From: a virus
IMG/VR virus record: IMGVR_UViG_3300042310_000541
Span: 1 to 64,000 of that record
Length of the DNA stretch: 64,000 bases
Direction: 5' to 3' (one strand)
The first letter of the stretch is position 1, and each line of letters begins with the position of its first letter. The translations under genes were made by a program, and so were the position numbers. The notes below the pieces were generated by a model that saw only the letters and a list, made by a program, of their open reading frames with translations, ran no database searches and was not told the DNA's origin. Shown piece by piece: positions 16,229 through 24,743 of this stretch.

Positions 16229-17158
16229 ATGATAGAAATAGTAATAAATTTTGAAGGGGCGACAAAAACAATAGGTGACTTTGAAGGTAGATCTTTTGAA
16301 ATAACAGGTACTGGTGCACTTACAGCAAATTACACAATAGCTACTAGCGCAGAATTAAATACAGGATTAACATTCTTATTTTACTATAAAGGCCTTGTAA
16401 ACAAAGCAGCTTATAACTTTAATATACTAGGTACTAATTTAACTGATTTACAATTAAGTAGAGAATCTACAATAGAAGCTGTTTACAATGGTACTAGTTG
16501 GGATTTAAATGTATATATTAATACAGTTAGTGATGACTGGGTAGCTGCATCAATTTCTGGTACTTGGCAAAATATACCTTATGATGATGGAGATATTATT
16601 AACTCTGGTTCAACTACAGGTAGTTACACAAATACTGCTGGTACTGAGGGCGCTAATTACTTAGGTCAATGGAAAGCTTACAAAGGTACTGCTACTAACT
16701 ATTCTAATGCAACACCTTCTAATAGAAGGTTAAAATATAGAAGGAATCTAGATGGTACTGTACAAATTATGGGCCATTTAAGAAAACAATTTGCTGTACC
16801 TAGTGCTACTACTAGTATTAAATTAGATGATAGTTTATACTCTAATACAATTGTATCTCCTACACAAGCTGTAGTTATGGATACTAAAGTATTGTGGTAT
16901 TATGAATTGCCTAATCCTATATCAGATTTAGGAACTAATTTAATACAAGTTTTACCTTGTGATTTATATGTAGAAGATACTACTGGTGATAATAATGATG
17001 TATTTTTTAGTAATAATAAAATATGGGTAGGTAAAGGTACATTAATGGTTTATAATACATTTATAAGCTTATACTCAGCTGATACAATTACAGGATTAAC
17101 AGCTAGCAGAAATTATACACTGTCAGCATTTATTAACACATCTTATATAGATTTATAG
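16229..17158 (+). CDS. Fibre-tip protein sharing a module with the 14158 gene (309 aa)
   Basis: A beta-rich protein without the CxxCND base. Its middle (about 145-190: LGQWKAYKGTATNYSNATPSNRRLKYRRNLDGTVQIMGHL in pieces) matches the tip region of the 349-residue fibre two genes upstream (YKG, YS-A, RRLKY, then an I-x-G-x-L strand). Ends in TAG, one base before the next ATG. The shared module suggests a receptor-binding head or a chaperone-like tip piece that is exchanged between fibres. No enzymatic motif seen. Its N-terminal 100 residues look like a separate beta domain. Confidence 0.6.
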   Translation: MIEIVINFEGATKTIGDFEGRSFEITGTGALTANYTIATSAELNTGLTFLFYYKGLVNKAAYNFNILGTNLTDLQLSRESTIEAVYNGTSWDLNVYINTVSDDWVAASISGTWQNIPYDDGDIINSGSTTGSYTNTAGTEGANYLGQWKAYKGTATNYSNATPSNRRLKYRRNLDGTVQIMGHLRKQFAVPSATTSIKLDDSLYSNTIVSPTQAVVMDTKVLWYYELPNPISDLGTNLIQVLPCDLYVEDTTGDNNDVFFSNNKIWVGKGTLMVYNTFISLYSADTITGLTASRNYTLSAFINTSYIDL

Positions 17159-17159
17159 A

Positions 17160-19814
17160 ATGATATACACACAACAAGAGATAAATAATTTTTATTCAAA
17201 ATACAGTTGCTGTTTTGCTTCATTAGCAACAGATTATATTAATAGTCTTGCTATTGGTGCTTTTGATTGTGGACAAAAACTAGATAAATTATTGCAATTT
17301 AAAAGTTATTTAGAAATACTTGAATGTTATAAAGTTGATACTTGTATAATTAATCAACCTTTAATAGGAACTTTTGGACCACAAATAGATTTACCAGAAG
17401 GAGCTTCAGCTCCTACAGTTTATTCGTTTTATAAAAATGAAGTTTTAATTTCAAATGCTTATACAATTGAAGATATTGTAAATTACTTTATTACTTTAGG
17501 ATTTGGAAGTATAACTGATGTACCATTTTTTCAGCCTGACTTATATTTACCTTTAGTAGGTTGGGAAGCTGGTGATTATGATTATGCTACACAAGTATTA
17601 TATACAACTAATCCATCTTTATTCTACACATTAAGTAATATAATAACAGCTACAATTAATCCGCCTAATTATACAGGTGAACCTTTATATGCTACTTATG
17701 GTGATATTCCAGATACTTATGATATTGTTTGGGAGGGAAGTGATTTTCATCCAACTATTACTTGGGGTAAATTAGTTTTAATAGAAGAAAATTGTGAAGA
17801 ATATACAGAAGAAGAATTAAATTGTATTTCTAATGAAAATTTAGATACATTGTTATTTTGGATGAAACAACAATGTTTGAATATAAAAAACAAGCCTACA
17901 ATAACAGAAGTAGAATGTGTAGAAGTAAGTGAGAATGAATTTTCAATTTCAATAAATGATTCAATAACTATTGAAGCCGGAGATTCTATTGAAGTATCAA
18001 GGAATGGAAATATATATACAATAACTAATCCACTTCCAGATTTAGAAGTAACCATTGAAGCTGGAAATAATATAGTAGTAACAGGAACCTATCCTAATTT
18101 TACAATAACTGCTATTGGAGGTGCAGGAGGATCTGTTGATTGGGGAACTATTGGAGGAGATGTAATTGATCAAACAGATTTAATTACTTACTTAGAAGAT
18201 AACTATTACCCATTAAATACTAATCCTGCTAGTTACTTAACAGAAAACTCTTTAATGGTTGATGTAACCAATGCAGAGTTACTAGCAGAAATAACTGCAG
18301 CAACAATTGTAAAAGGAGTTATATATAGAGTAACAGATGCTACTGGAGGAGTTGTACAAGTTGTTGGGAGAGGCCCAGGTTTTCTTAATAAAGCTGCTTA
18401 CAGAGAAGGTAAGGTAGATATATCAACAATACAAAAAATTGGTATTTATGGTACTTATGATCCTGTAGCAAATACTTTTTTAGAGCAAGGAAGAATAACT
18501 ACGCAACCTACAGTTAATGAAGATGCTCAACATGGTTATTATGTAGGACAAGAATTAAAAACTTTAGATACTGGATTAACTTATGTATGTACTGACAATA
18601 CTAATACATCAGCTGTTTGGACTTTAGTTCCAGGAGGAGGCGGTTCTTTAGATTTAGAAGTAAATGGAACGCCAAATGTAGACCAAACACTTTTAAATTT
18701 AATCGAGGGAACAAACATTGATATAACAGACAATGGAATTGGCGGTGTAACAATAAACTCATTAGCGGATAGATACTCAACATCGTCTAATTCAACTAAT
18801 ACTATTAACACTGGTAACGGAAAAATATTCACAGTTGATGCTAATTTAGCTTACATTCCATTGCAAGAAGTATTGATAGTTAATGACTCAACACATCATA
18901 TGCACGGAACTGTAGCAAGTTATAGTGGCACTACACTTGTTGTTGATGTAAACTCTAAGACAGGTACTGGTAGTTTTAGTTCGTGGGTAATCAATCTTGA
19001 TGGTGTGCCAGTTGATGCGATAACAGGAGTAGGAGTAAGCAATCAATTAGCTTACTTTACAAGTGGGCAAGTTGTAGCATCGTTAGATACTGCAACCTAT
19101 CCATCGTTAACGGAATTGGCATTGGTTAAAGGTGTTAGTGGTAGTGCTATTCAAACGCAAATCAATGGTAAGATTACCAACCCAATGACAACGGGTGGTG
19201 ACATAATATACGGTGGTGTTTCTGGTGTTCCAACAAGATTAGCAGCAGGAACAAACGGACATGTTTTAACATTAAGCAGTGGTTCACCTGTATGGGCTGC
19301 TAGTGGTGGAGGTGGTGGGGGTATGACAAATCCAATGACAAACAGTGGAGACATAATAATTGGTTCAACAAGTGGTTCACCAATTAGATTAGGAGCTGGC
19401 TCAAATGGTCAAGTTTTAAGTTTAGCATCTGGTTCACCTGTATGGTCTACAGAAAAAGGTTCATTTGGAGTTACTTTTGATGGACAAGGAGGAGTAGTTT
19501 CAGTAGGAAAAACAGATTGGGTATCTATACCATATAACTGCACTATAACAGGATGGGAAATTACAGCAGACCAAGTAGGTAATTGTGTTATTGATGTATG
19601 GAAAAGCACATTTGCTGCTTTCCCACCTACTGTTGCTAATAGTATAGCAGGATCAGAAAAGCCAACATTAGCAAGTGTTAGAACAAATAGCGATTTATCA
19701 CTATTTCCTGCATGGGCAACAGTAACTGCTGGTGATTGCATTATGTTTTACGTTGAATCTTGTTCAACATTAACCAAAATAAATTTAATTGTTTATACAA
19801 ATATAATAATATAA
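17160..19814 (+). CDS. Large tail fibre protein with tandem repeats (884 aa)
   Basis: The N-terminal 170 residues are mixed helical and Cys-containing (YSCCFASLATDYI; CGQKLDKLL; LEILECYKVDTC), probably the attachment part. Beyond lie beta-rich shaft regions, a segment with GGGGSLDLEVNG (about 495), and two 40-residue repeats of the N-P-M-T...GSPVW type (674-713 and 724-763) joined by a Gly linker. Repeats of this kind ('GDII.G...G.P.RL.AG.NG.VL.L.SG.PVW') are familiar from phage long tail fibres. The C-terminal domain (about 770-884) would be the receptor-binding tip. Role inferred from architecture and location. Confidence 0.72.
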   Translation: MIYTQQEINNFYSKYSCCFASLATDYINSLAIGAFDCGQKLDKLLQFKSYLEILECYKVDTCIINQPLIGTFGPQIDLPEGASAPTVYSFYKNEVLISNAYTIEDIVNYFITLGFGSITDVPFFQPDLYLPLVGWEAGDYDYATQVLYTTNPSLFYTLSNIITATINPPNYTGEPLYATYGDIPDTYDIVWEGSDFHPTITWGKLVLIEENCEEYTEEELNCISNENLDTLLFWMKQQCLNIKNKPTITEVECVEVSENEFSISINDSITIEAGDSIEVSRNGNIYTITNPLPDLEVTIEAGNNIVVTGTYPNFTITAIGGAGGSVDWGTIGGDVIDQTDLITYLEDNYYPLNTNPASYLTENSLMVDVTNAELLAEITAATIVKGVIYRVTDATGGVVQVVGRGPGFLNKAAYREGKVDISTIQKIGIYGTYDPVANTFLEQGRITTQPTVNEDAQHGYYVGQELKTLDTGLTYVCTDNTNTSAVWTLVPGGGGSLDLEVNGTPNVDQTLLNLIEGTNIDITDNGIGGVTINSLADRYSTSSNSTNTINTGNGKIFTVDANLAYIPLQEVLIVNDSTHHMHGTVASYSGTTLVVDVNSKTGTGSFSSWVINLDGVPVDAITGVGVSNQLAYFTSGQVVASLDTATYPSLTELALVKGVSGSAIQTQINGKITNPMTTGGDIIYGGVSGVPTRLAAGTNGHVLTLSSGSPVWAASGGGGGGMTNPMTNSGDIIIGSTSGSPIRLGAGSNGQVLSLASGSPVWSTEKGSFGVTFDGQGGVVSVGKTDWVSIPYNCTITGWEITADQVGNCVIDVWKSTFAAFPPTVANSIAGSEKPTLASVRTNSDLSLFPAWATVTAGDCIMFYVESCSTLTKINLIVYTNIII
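19179..19448 (+). repeat. Two 120-nt in-frame repeats split by a Gly linker in the long fibre gene
   Basis: Unit 1 is at 19179-19298 and unit 2 at 19329-19448, each 40 codons, with a 30-nt spacer encoding mostly glycine (GGTGGAGGTGGTGGGGGT). The units diverge at many third positions but keep the motifs GDII, RL-AG-NG-VL-L and SGSPVW. Such units are recombination targets that lengthen or shorten fibres. The G-rich spacer is the most GC-rich spot in this part of the window. Confidence 0.75.
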
Positions 19815-19818
19815 AAAT

Positions 19819-20064
19819 ATGACTTATAAAATTTTAAGTACTAGACAGGCTGATACAATTTTATTTACTGAAGTTGAATACACTTTAGGAGAAACTACTA
19901 TAATTGTTGAAATAGCACACTTTAACCCTAAATCAAAAGAAGAAGTTGAAGTAAATATTTTAAATAGGGCTGATTCTGAATTGCAAAATATTCAAATGAC
20001 TCAACAAATAAAACAATTATTGCCAAGTATAGAACTAAACCAAATTAAAGATATAACTATCTAA
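19819..20064 (+). CDS. Small hypothetical protein between fibre genes (81 aa)
   Basis: Not recognised. The first 40 residues are beta-like (LFTEVEYTLGETTIIVEIAHF), the rest helical (ADSELQNIQMTQQIKQLLPSIEL). It lies 4 nt after the long fibre stop and overlaps the adhesin gene by one base (TAATG). Small proteins in this location sometimes act as fibre-assembly chaperones, but I see no family match. Confidence 0.55.
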   Translation: MTYKILSTRQADTILFTEVEYTLGETTIIVEIAHFNPKSKEEVEVNILNRADSELQNIQMTQQIKQLLPSIELNQIKDITI

Positions 20065-22178
20065 TGGCTCATTATTTTAGGTTAACTGGTACAAATTGGG
20101 GAAATACAGGAGATTGGTCATCAACGCCTTCTCCTACATACACCCCGGTAGCTAATGTTCCTTCGGTTACTGATGATGTTATATTTGAGGCAGCTTCTGG
20201 TAATTGCATAGTAAATGGTATAAATAGAGTTTGCAAGACTATTAACTTTACAAATTATATACATGAGATCCAGATGACATTTAATATTACCGTTTCTGGT
20301 AATATTACTTTTGGAGCAAGTATGCAAGTTAATCCAATTGGTTCAGGAGCTATGATATGTGCTGTTACATCAACAATAATTACAAATGGATTTGTATGGC
20401 CAAACGCATTTAACTTTGGTGTGACAGGAATTTCTCAGACATACACATTAGCAGATAATATGGGGGTTAACGGATTAGTTACATGCGTAGGAACAACTGC
20501 ATTAACAATCAATGGCGCATTTACGTTAACATGCAACGGAGGTTTAGTGTGTACAACAGCTACCAGTGGAACAGCAACAATTAGATTAAGAGGAGGTAAT
20601 TGGAGTGGAACTTGTAACAATACATTAAACTTAGACTCAACAGGAACTATTACATTAACAGGTAATATTGGTAGAGCATCAGGTACATTAACATGGGCTG
20701 CAGGAACTATTAATAATTCAGGAAACTATTCTTTGACGTATACTGGAGGATCTGTAAATGTTGGAAACAACATATTATGGTATAATATTACTTTAGGTAC
20801 TAGTGCTGCTGTAACATTAGTTAATGATTTATATGCTACTGAAACTCTTTTTTTTGGTAATGGAGGAGGTGCTAATGGTGCTGCATACAAAATTTATTGT
20901 AATAGTTTACAACATAATAATAACACTAATAATATTATTGGATCAGCAACAATAGAGTTTACAGGTGTAGGTACAGGTACTTGGTCTTCTAGTGGCTCAT
21001 CGGTAGCTTTTGGTCAGCCAGTTATTATAAATAAAAGTGGCGGTACTTTAACAATAGCAGATGGAAGAATACACGGGGTACTAACAGGTACTACTAGTTT
21101 AATGCACACTGCTGGAACTGTTATATGTTCTGGTACATATAGATCATATAATAGTACGCTTACAACAAATGGAATGACATTTAATAACGTAAGTTTTGGT
21201 GCTGCTGGTTCAACTATAGCAGTTACATTAAACAATAATATGGATATAGCTGGTAATTTAACTGTAACGTCAACCGCAGGTTTAACAATAAATAATAGCC
21301 AAATTAATTTAAACGGTTCGTTTATTAATAATATGACAGCTGCAAGCTCTGGAGGAACAACAATTATTAATATGGTTTGGACAGGTAATATACAGACTAC
21401 AGGGACACCTACAAACTGGACTAACCCGATAACAATTAACTCACCATCAGGAACAATAACTTGGTCAGGAACTAATGGATATAATGGAAATCTAATCTAT
21501 ACAGCAGGAACAATATTTTCAACTGGTTCTATATTAAATAGAAGTAGTGGAACAATGACAATTAATGCAGTAGGTTTTAATTTAGCAACATTAAATTTAT
21601 TAGGTTTTTGTCAATTTTTAGGAACAAATGGATTTACAATAAGAAGCTTAAACTGCACAACTGCTGGGGTTGTATCAAGATGGACTCCGACAAATGAGTA
21701 TATAATTACAACAGCATTTAATAGTGGGCAAACAGATGGAGTTTCTAAAATTACTTATACATCAACAAATAACGCAGTAATAACAGCTACATTTGCAACC
21801 TCTATTATGACAGTAAGTGCAGTTACTTCTGGTGTTATTTCAACAGGAGATACAGTATTTGGTGAAGGTGTAGGAACAGGAGTTACAATTTCTTCTCAGC
21901 TTACAGGAACACCAGGAGGCATTGGGACTTACAGTCTTTCTGCAGTAGTTGGCACGCTTACCCCAGGAAGAACAATTATTACATCACCCAATACACCATC
22001 TTATCCAAAAATAACTTTAACTAATGGTGCAACACAATCTTTATACTATACAAATGCAATTGATGTAAATTCAAATAATGGTCAAACTATTTGGTCATTT
22101 GGATCAACCTTATTAAGAGCATTTAATTGGAATATAGGCACAAGACCTAATGGATTTAGTTTTGCTTGGGTACGTTAG
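20064..22178 (+). CDS. Large beta-rich adhesin-type receptor-binding protein (704 aa)
   Basis: The N-terminus, with NWGNTGDWSSTPSPT and VPSVTDDVIFEAASGNC (about 10-55), matches the start of beta-helix adhesin-type proteins that I recall from phages and secreted cell-surface proteins. A long low-complexity body rich in N, T, G and S with regularly spaced short strands (SGNITFGASMQV; GTITLTGNIGRASGTL) is consistent with a right-handed beta-solenoid. Near residues 570-640 is a domain of the type 'ATFATSIMTVSAVTSGVIS...GTG...GTYSLS', common in phage fibres. It ends in TAG. Likely a host-surface-contacting protein; carbohydrate activity is not shown. Confidence 0.68.
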   Translation: MAHYFRLTGTNWGNTGDWSSTPSPTYTPVANVPSVTDDVIFEAASGNCIVNGINRVCKTINFTNYIHEIQMTFNITVSGNITFGASMQVNPIGSGAMICAVTSTIITNGFVWPNAFNFGVTGISQTYTLADNMGVNGLVTCVGTTALTINGAFTLTCNGGLVCTTATSGTATIRLRGGNWSGTCNNTLNLDSTGTITLTGNIGRASGTLTWAAGTINNSGNYSLTYTGGSVNVGNNILWYNITLGTSAAVTLVNDLYATETLFFGNGGGANGAAYKIYCNSLQHNNNTNNIIGSATIEFTGVGTGTWSSSGSSVAFGQPVIINKSGGTLTIADGRIHGVLTGTTSLMHTAGTVICSGTYRSYNSTLTTNGMTFNNVSFGAAGSTIAVTLNNNMDIAGNLTVTSTAGLTINNSQINLNGSFINNMTAASSGGTTIINMVWTGNIQTTGTPTNWTNPITINSPSGTITWSGTNGYNGNLIYTAGTIFSTGSILNRSSGTMTINAVGFNLATLNLLGFCQFLGTNGFTIRSLNCTTAGVVSRWTPTNEYIITTAFNSGQTDGVSKITYTSTNNAVITATFATSIMTVSAVTSGVISTGDTVFGEGVGTGVTISSQLTGTPGGIGTYSLSAVVGTLTPGRTIITSPNTPSYPKITLTNGATQSLYYTNAIDVNSNNGQTIWSFGSTLLRAFNWNIGTRPNGFSFAWVR

Positions 22179-22230
22179 AATTTAATTATAACTATTAAAA
22201 AACAGCCTTTGAGGCACTAATATCTAAATT

Positions 22231-22413
22231 ATGAAAGAGAATAAAACATCAAATGGAGCAGTATTAAGAATATTTACATCAGGATTATTTACAGGATCTC
22301 TTATAGAGTACAGTAGAAATAATGACTTTGAATGGCCTATCTTAATAGGCTATGCTATTGCTTTAGGATTTGGCATAGCTAGTTATATATTCTTGAGAAA
22401 AGGATATAAATAA
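22231..22413 (+). CDS. Small membrane protein (60 aa), lysis region
   Basis: One clear transmembrane helix at about 35-55 (WPILIGYAIALGFGIASYIFL), a short basic C-terminus and a polar N-terminal half. It opens a run of small membrane proteins that precede the endolysin, so a holin or antiholin role is possible. A second weak hydrophobic stretch (VLRIFTSGLFTGSLI) might form another helix. No family recognised. Confidence 0.55.
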   Translation: MKENKTSNGAVLRIFTSGLFTGSLIEYSRNNDFEWPILIGYAIALGFGIASYIFLRKGYK

Positions 22414-22421
22414 TAAAAATT

Positions 22422-22637
22422 ATGTTAGAAATTGTAATATATGTTGTATTAGCAATAGTAATAATAGCCTTACTTATTAGATATGAATTTAAAAAATTGG
22501 AAGCAGAAGTTTTTCAACGCATTAAAAGGCTTGGAATTAAAGCACTTAGTATTATTGGGATTATCAATATATTTACTATTGGGAGTGAGCAGTTGCCTGA
22601 GAACAACGATAGCTCAGATGAGCAGGAAACAGATTAA
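22422..22637 (+). CDS. Small membrane-anchored protein (71 aa)
   Basis: An N-terminal membrane anchor (LEIVIYVVLAIVIIALLI, about 2-19) is followed by a basic helix and an acidic tail (NNDSSDEQETD). Single-anchor small proteins of this kind occur in phage lysis cassettes. Its coding region contains another open frame beginning at 22483 that would encode a lipoprotein-like product; see that entry. Start ATG 22422 lies 8 nt after the previous stop with an A-rich leader. Confidence 0.5.
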   Translation: MLEIVIYVVLAIVIIALLIRYEFKKLEAEVFQRIKRLGIKALSIIGIINIFTIGSEQLPENNDSSDEQETD

Positions 22638-22719
22638 AAACACTATAAAATGTAAAAATGGAAGCACTAGTAATAATAATAATAAGTTGGATACTTTACA
22701 TAATAATATCAGCTACTAA
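22483..22719 (+). CDS. Out-of-frame lipoprotein-like ORF nested in lysis region (78 aa)
   Basis: Read in a different frame, this ORF begins inside the 71-residue gene and ends inside the next gene. The first 38 residues form a basic n-region, a hydrophobic stretch (HLVLLGLSIYLLLGVSSC) and a lipobox-like VSSC with Cys at 38, then a polar tail. The nested arrangement recalls the lambda Rz/Rz1 spanin pair, where the outer-membrane lipoprotein lies within the gene of the inner-membrane one. Against this, a complete single-molecule spanin is present at 24142. Either frame could be the real gene, or both. Conservation analysis is needed to decide. Confidence 0.35.
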   Translation: MNLKNWKQKFFNALKGLELKHLVLLGLSIYLLLGVSSCLRTTIAQMSRKQIKNTIKCKNGSTSNNNNKLDTLHNNISY

Positions 22720-23158
22720 GGGAATACTAGATGCTTATATTTGGCATTACTGGTTAGAGAGTTGGTTTAAAAAGATTATGAAGTATCCTAATGCTTTAAA
22801 AGATATGCAAAAAGAAGGTAAATACATACACATGATAGGTTCTATTATTGTAGCTTCACCTCTATTGTTAATACTTATAACATCATTATTAGGTTTAAAA
22901 CCTTTAGCTGTGTTATTCTTAGGTATTAGTTTATCTTCAATTAACCCTTTATTCCATTTAGGTTATATGTTTAAGACTAGAAATAAATTAAGTCCTCAGG
23001 TTTATCCTAAAGGGTTTAAAGATATTAGTGTAATATCAGATGGTAACACAGACAAATACAAAAAATTAACTAACAAACTATTCAATACTTATAAAAAAAG
23101 AGTTATCTTTGCAATCATTAGTATTATATTCTTAACACTAACAATTATATTTAAATAA
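22658..23158 (+). CDS. Multi-pass membrane protein (166 aa), lysis region
   Basis: Hydrophobic segments at about 3-19, 60-95 (long enough for two helices: GSIIVASPLLLILITSLLGL and PLAVLFLGISLSSI) and 148-166, with basic loops between. Not a recognised holin family, but it sits between candidate lysis membrane genes and the holin/endolysin pair. It might be a holin or an antiholin-like partner, or a membrane protein blocking superinfection. It overlaps the nested lipoprotein-like frame and ends 3 nt before the next gene. Confidence 0.5.
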   Translation: MEALVIIIISWILYIIISATKGILDAYIWHYWLESWFKKIMKYPNALKDMQKEGKYIHMIGSIIVASPLLLILITSLLGLKPLAVLFLGISLSSINPLFHLGYMFKTRNKLSPQVYPKGFKDISVISDGNTDKYKKLTNKLFNTYKKRVIFAIISIIFLTLTIIFK

Positions 23159-23161
23159 ATT

Positions 23162-23491
23162 ATGATCCATCATTATCAAGAAGAATTAAATGCATTTGTA
23201 GAAAAAGCAGCAGAGTTTTTTGGATTAACATCCGTTGGAATTTATGGGCAATTCATAGTAATGCTTGGAACAATTAGTTTCTTACGATTTGGAGAAGCTA
23301 CTAACTTATTTGTTATACCAAACTATGATTGGTTAACAGTAGCTGGACTTGCTCTAGGAATTACAGCTAAATTCTTTACAACTTGTGTAGGAGCAATTGC
23401 AACCTTTAAGTTTGTATCACAAGTTTCTAGAAACATAATAAACTACTTTGAAAAGAAGAAAGATGCTAACAACTCAACAGATAATAAATAA
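23162..23491 (+). CDS. Probable holin (109 aa)
   Basis: Two hydrophobic segments at about 24-42 (SVGIYGQFIVMLGTISFLR) and 57-82 (WLTVAGLALGITAKFFTTCVG and on) and a charged, Lys-rich C-terminal tail (FEKKKDANNSTDNK) fit a class II holin. Its end overlaps the start of the M15 peptidase gene, the usual holin-endolysin linkage. Holins open the inner membrane at a set time so the endolysin reaches the cell wall. The call is based on topology and context; the family is not named. Confidence 0.6.
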   Translation: MIHHYQEELNAFVEKAAEFFGLTSVGIYGQFIVMLGTISFLRFGEATNLFVIPNYDWLTVAGLALGITAKFFTTCVGAIATFKFVSQVSRNIINYFEKKKDANNSTDNK

Positions 23492-23930
23492 ATATGGTAA
23501 GCCAACACAAAATGGCTCTCCTTACTTAGTTTCTATAAAGTTACCTTATCCTATGAGATTAGCTTGGGATAAAAATACTAAAGTAACTACTATGAGATGT
23601 CATAAACTAGTAGCTGATAAGTTCTTAGCTGTGTTTAATGATATTTTAAAAGCTTATGGTTATGCTAAAATAGTAGAGTTAGGAATTGATTTATTTGGAG
23701 GGTGCTTTAACTTTAGAGCTATGAGAGGAGGATCTGATTATTCAACTCACTCTTGGGGAATTTCCGTTGATCTGGACCCAGAAAGAAATCTTCTACATGA
23801 AACTAAAAATACTGCTAGATTTGCTAGACCTGAGTATAAACCAATGATAGAAGCTTTTTATAAAAATGGATTTATAGGATTAGGACCTGAAAAAAATTAT
23901 GATTGGATGCACTTTCAAATAAAAGAATAA
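23463..23930 (+). CDS. Endolysin, M15-type peptidase (155 aa)
   Basis: Zinc ligands typical of the M15 family (D-Ala-D-Ala carboxypeptidase/L-Ala-D-Glu endopeptidase) are present: STHSWGISVDLD gives H96 and D103, and YDWMHFQI gives the catalytic D147 and third ligand H150. The FNFRAMRGG region upstream is the usual substrate-side segment. The enzyme cuts the stem peptide of peptidoglycan, as the T5 endolysin does. I chose ATG 23463 over an upstream TTG at 23448. The first 28 nt overlap the holin gene. There is no signal peptide, so release would depend on the holin. Confidence 0.85.
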   Translation: MLTTQQIINKYGKPTQNGSPYLVSIKLPYPMRLAWDKNTKVTTMRCHKLVADKFLAVFNDILKAYGYAKIVELGIDLFGGCFNFRAMRGGSDYSTHSWGISVDLDPERNLLHETKNTARFARPEYKPMIEAFYKNGFIGLGPEKNYDWMHFQIKE

Positions 23931-24161
23931 ATGAGATATAAAAACTTAAACACTTACGAGAAATTTAAACTCCTTGGATTAATAATTAAAGCTGTTTTTG
24001 GTTCAATAGGAGGTGCTGTAATATTAGAACAGAATCATCCTTACTTAGCTTTGCTTATATTAGCAATAGGAGCAGGGGCCAATGAATGGGTGTCCTTTTT
24101 GAAAGATAGAGAAATGACTAACATAACTAATAAAATAGAACATGAAACTACCTTCATATAA
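23931..24161 (+). CDS. Small membrane protein in lysis cassette (76 aa)
   Basis: Two hydrophobic stretches, about 15-32 (LGLIIKAVFGSIGGAVIL) and 38-52 (YLALLILAIGAGANE), in a small protein following directly on the endolysin stop. It could be an antiholin or second holin. The stop overlaps the spanin start by 20 nt. No family recognised. Confidence 0.5.
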   Translation: MRYKNLNTYEKFKLLGLIIKAVFGSIGGAVILEQNHPYLALLILAIGAGANEWVSFLKDREMTNITNKIEHETTFI

Positions 24162-24696
24162 AAGAGTTATAATTGTAATCTATATATTACTAACACTTGT
24201 AGCTTTAGGTGCTTGTAATGGCTCTAAAAGAGCTACTAGGAAGTTTGAGAAAGCTGTTAACAAGTTTGGACAGAAAGAAGCTGCTAACTATGTAATATCT
24301 AACTATCCTGAATACTTTAAAACTGTAGCTAAAACAGATACTATTTTTAGTGTAGACACTATTTATATTGCTGAGAAAGATGGGGTTATCACAGATCCAA
24401 TTATATTACATGACACTATTTACATTAAAACTAAAGACTTTAGTGCTAATATAAATAAAACTACTGGTAAGGGTACATATAAGATACCTGCTGATACTAT
24501 TGTAGAGCATGACACAATACCTTTTATTGTTAAAGTTCCTTGTCCTGATTATGATTCATTGAAGCTTAAGTCAGCACAGGAATCAGAATTAGAAATAAAA
24601 AACAGCAAAAGAATATCTATAATATTTATTATTATATCTATTGTTTTACTAGCCTCAGTAGTGTATGAAAAATACAAGTATATTGATAAGAAATAA
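24142..24696 (+). CDS. Probable unimolecular spanin (u-spanin), 184 aa
   Basis: The N-terminus is a lipoprotein signal: basic start, hydrophobic core (VIIVIYILLTLVALGAC), lipobox LGAC with Cys25, so the mature end would be lipid-anchored. The middle is periplasmic, rich in beta/charged segments (DTIYI repeats: FSVDTIYIAEK, ILHDTIYIKTK). Near the C-terminus is a transmembrane helix (about 158-175: ISIIFIIISIVLLASVVY) with a basic end. One protein anchored in both membranes is the definition of a u-spanin (T1 gp11 is the example), which fuses outer and inner membranes in the last step of lysis. It overlaps the preceding small membrane gene by 20 nt. Confidence 0.72.
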   Translation: MKLPSYKRVIIVIYILLTLVALGACNGSKRATRKFEKAVNKFGQKEAANYVISNYPEYFKTVAKTDTIFSVDTIYIAEKDGVITDPIILHDTIYIKTKDFSANINKTTGKGTYKIPADTIVEHDTIPFIVKVPCPDYDSLKLKSAQESELEIKNSKRISIIFIIISIVLLASVVYEKYKYIDKK

Positions 24697-24706
24697 TACA
24701 AGCCTA

Positions 24707-24743
24707 ATTTAGCAAGTTATATTTACAATAAAATTTGCTAAAT
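24707..24743. promoter_or_regulatory. Nine-base inverted repeat flanking a promoter
   Basis: ATTTAGCAA at 24707-24715 and TTGCTAAAT at 24735-24743 are perfect inverted copies separated by 19 nt. The right arm contains the TTG of the -33 box of the promoter at 24735. The centre-to-centre distance of 28 nt is nearly three helical turns, which would suit cooperative or looping binding of a regulator. It could alternatively be the stem of a terminator for the lysis operon, but no T-tract follows. Confidence 0.45.

Noticed and set aside
19179-19448. CRISPR-like repeat pair
   Set aside because: The repeats are long, diverged, in frame and part of a fibre protein.
17156-22178. TAG recoded to glutamine, as in some crAss-like phages
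   Set aside because: TAG ends the genes at 17158 and 22178 at sensible places with a following gene, and no gene needs read-through of TAG.
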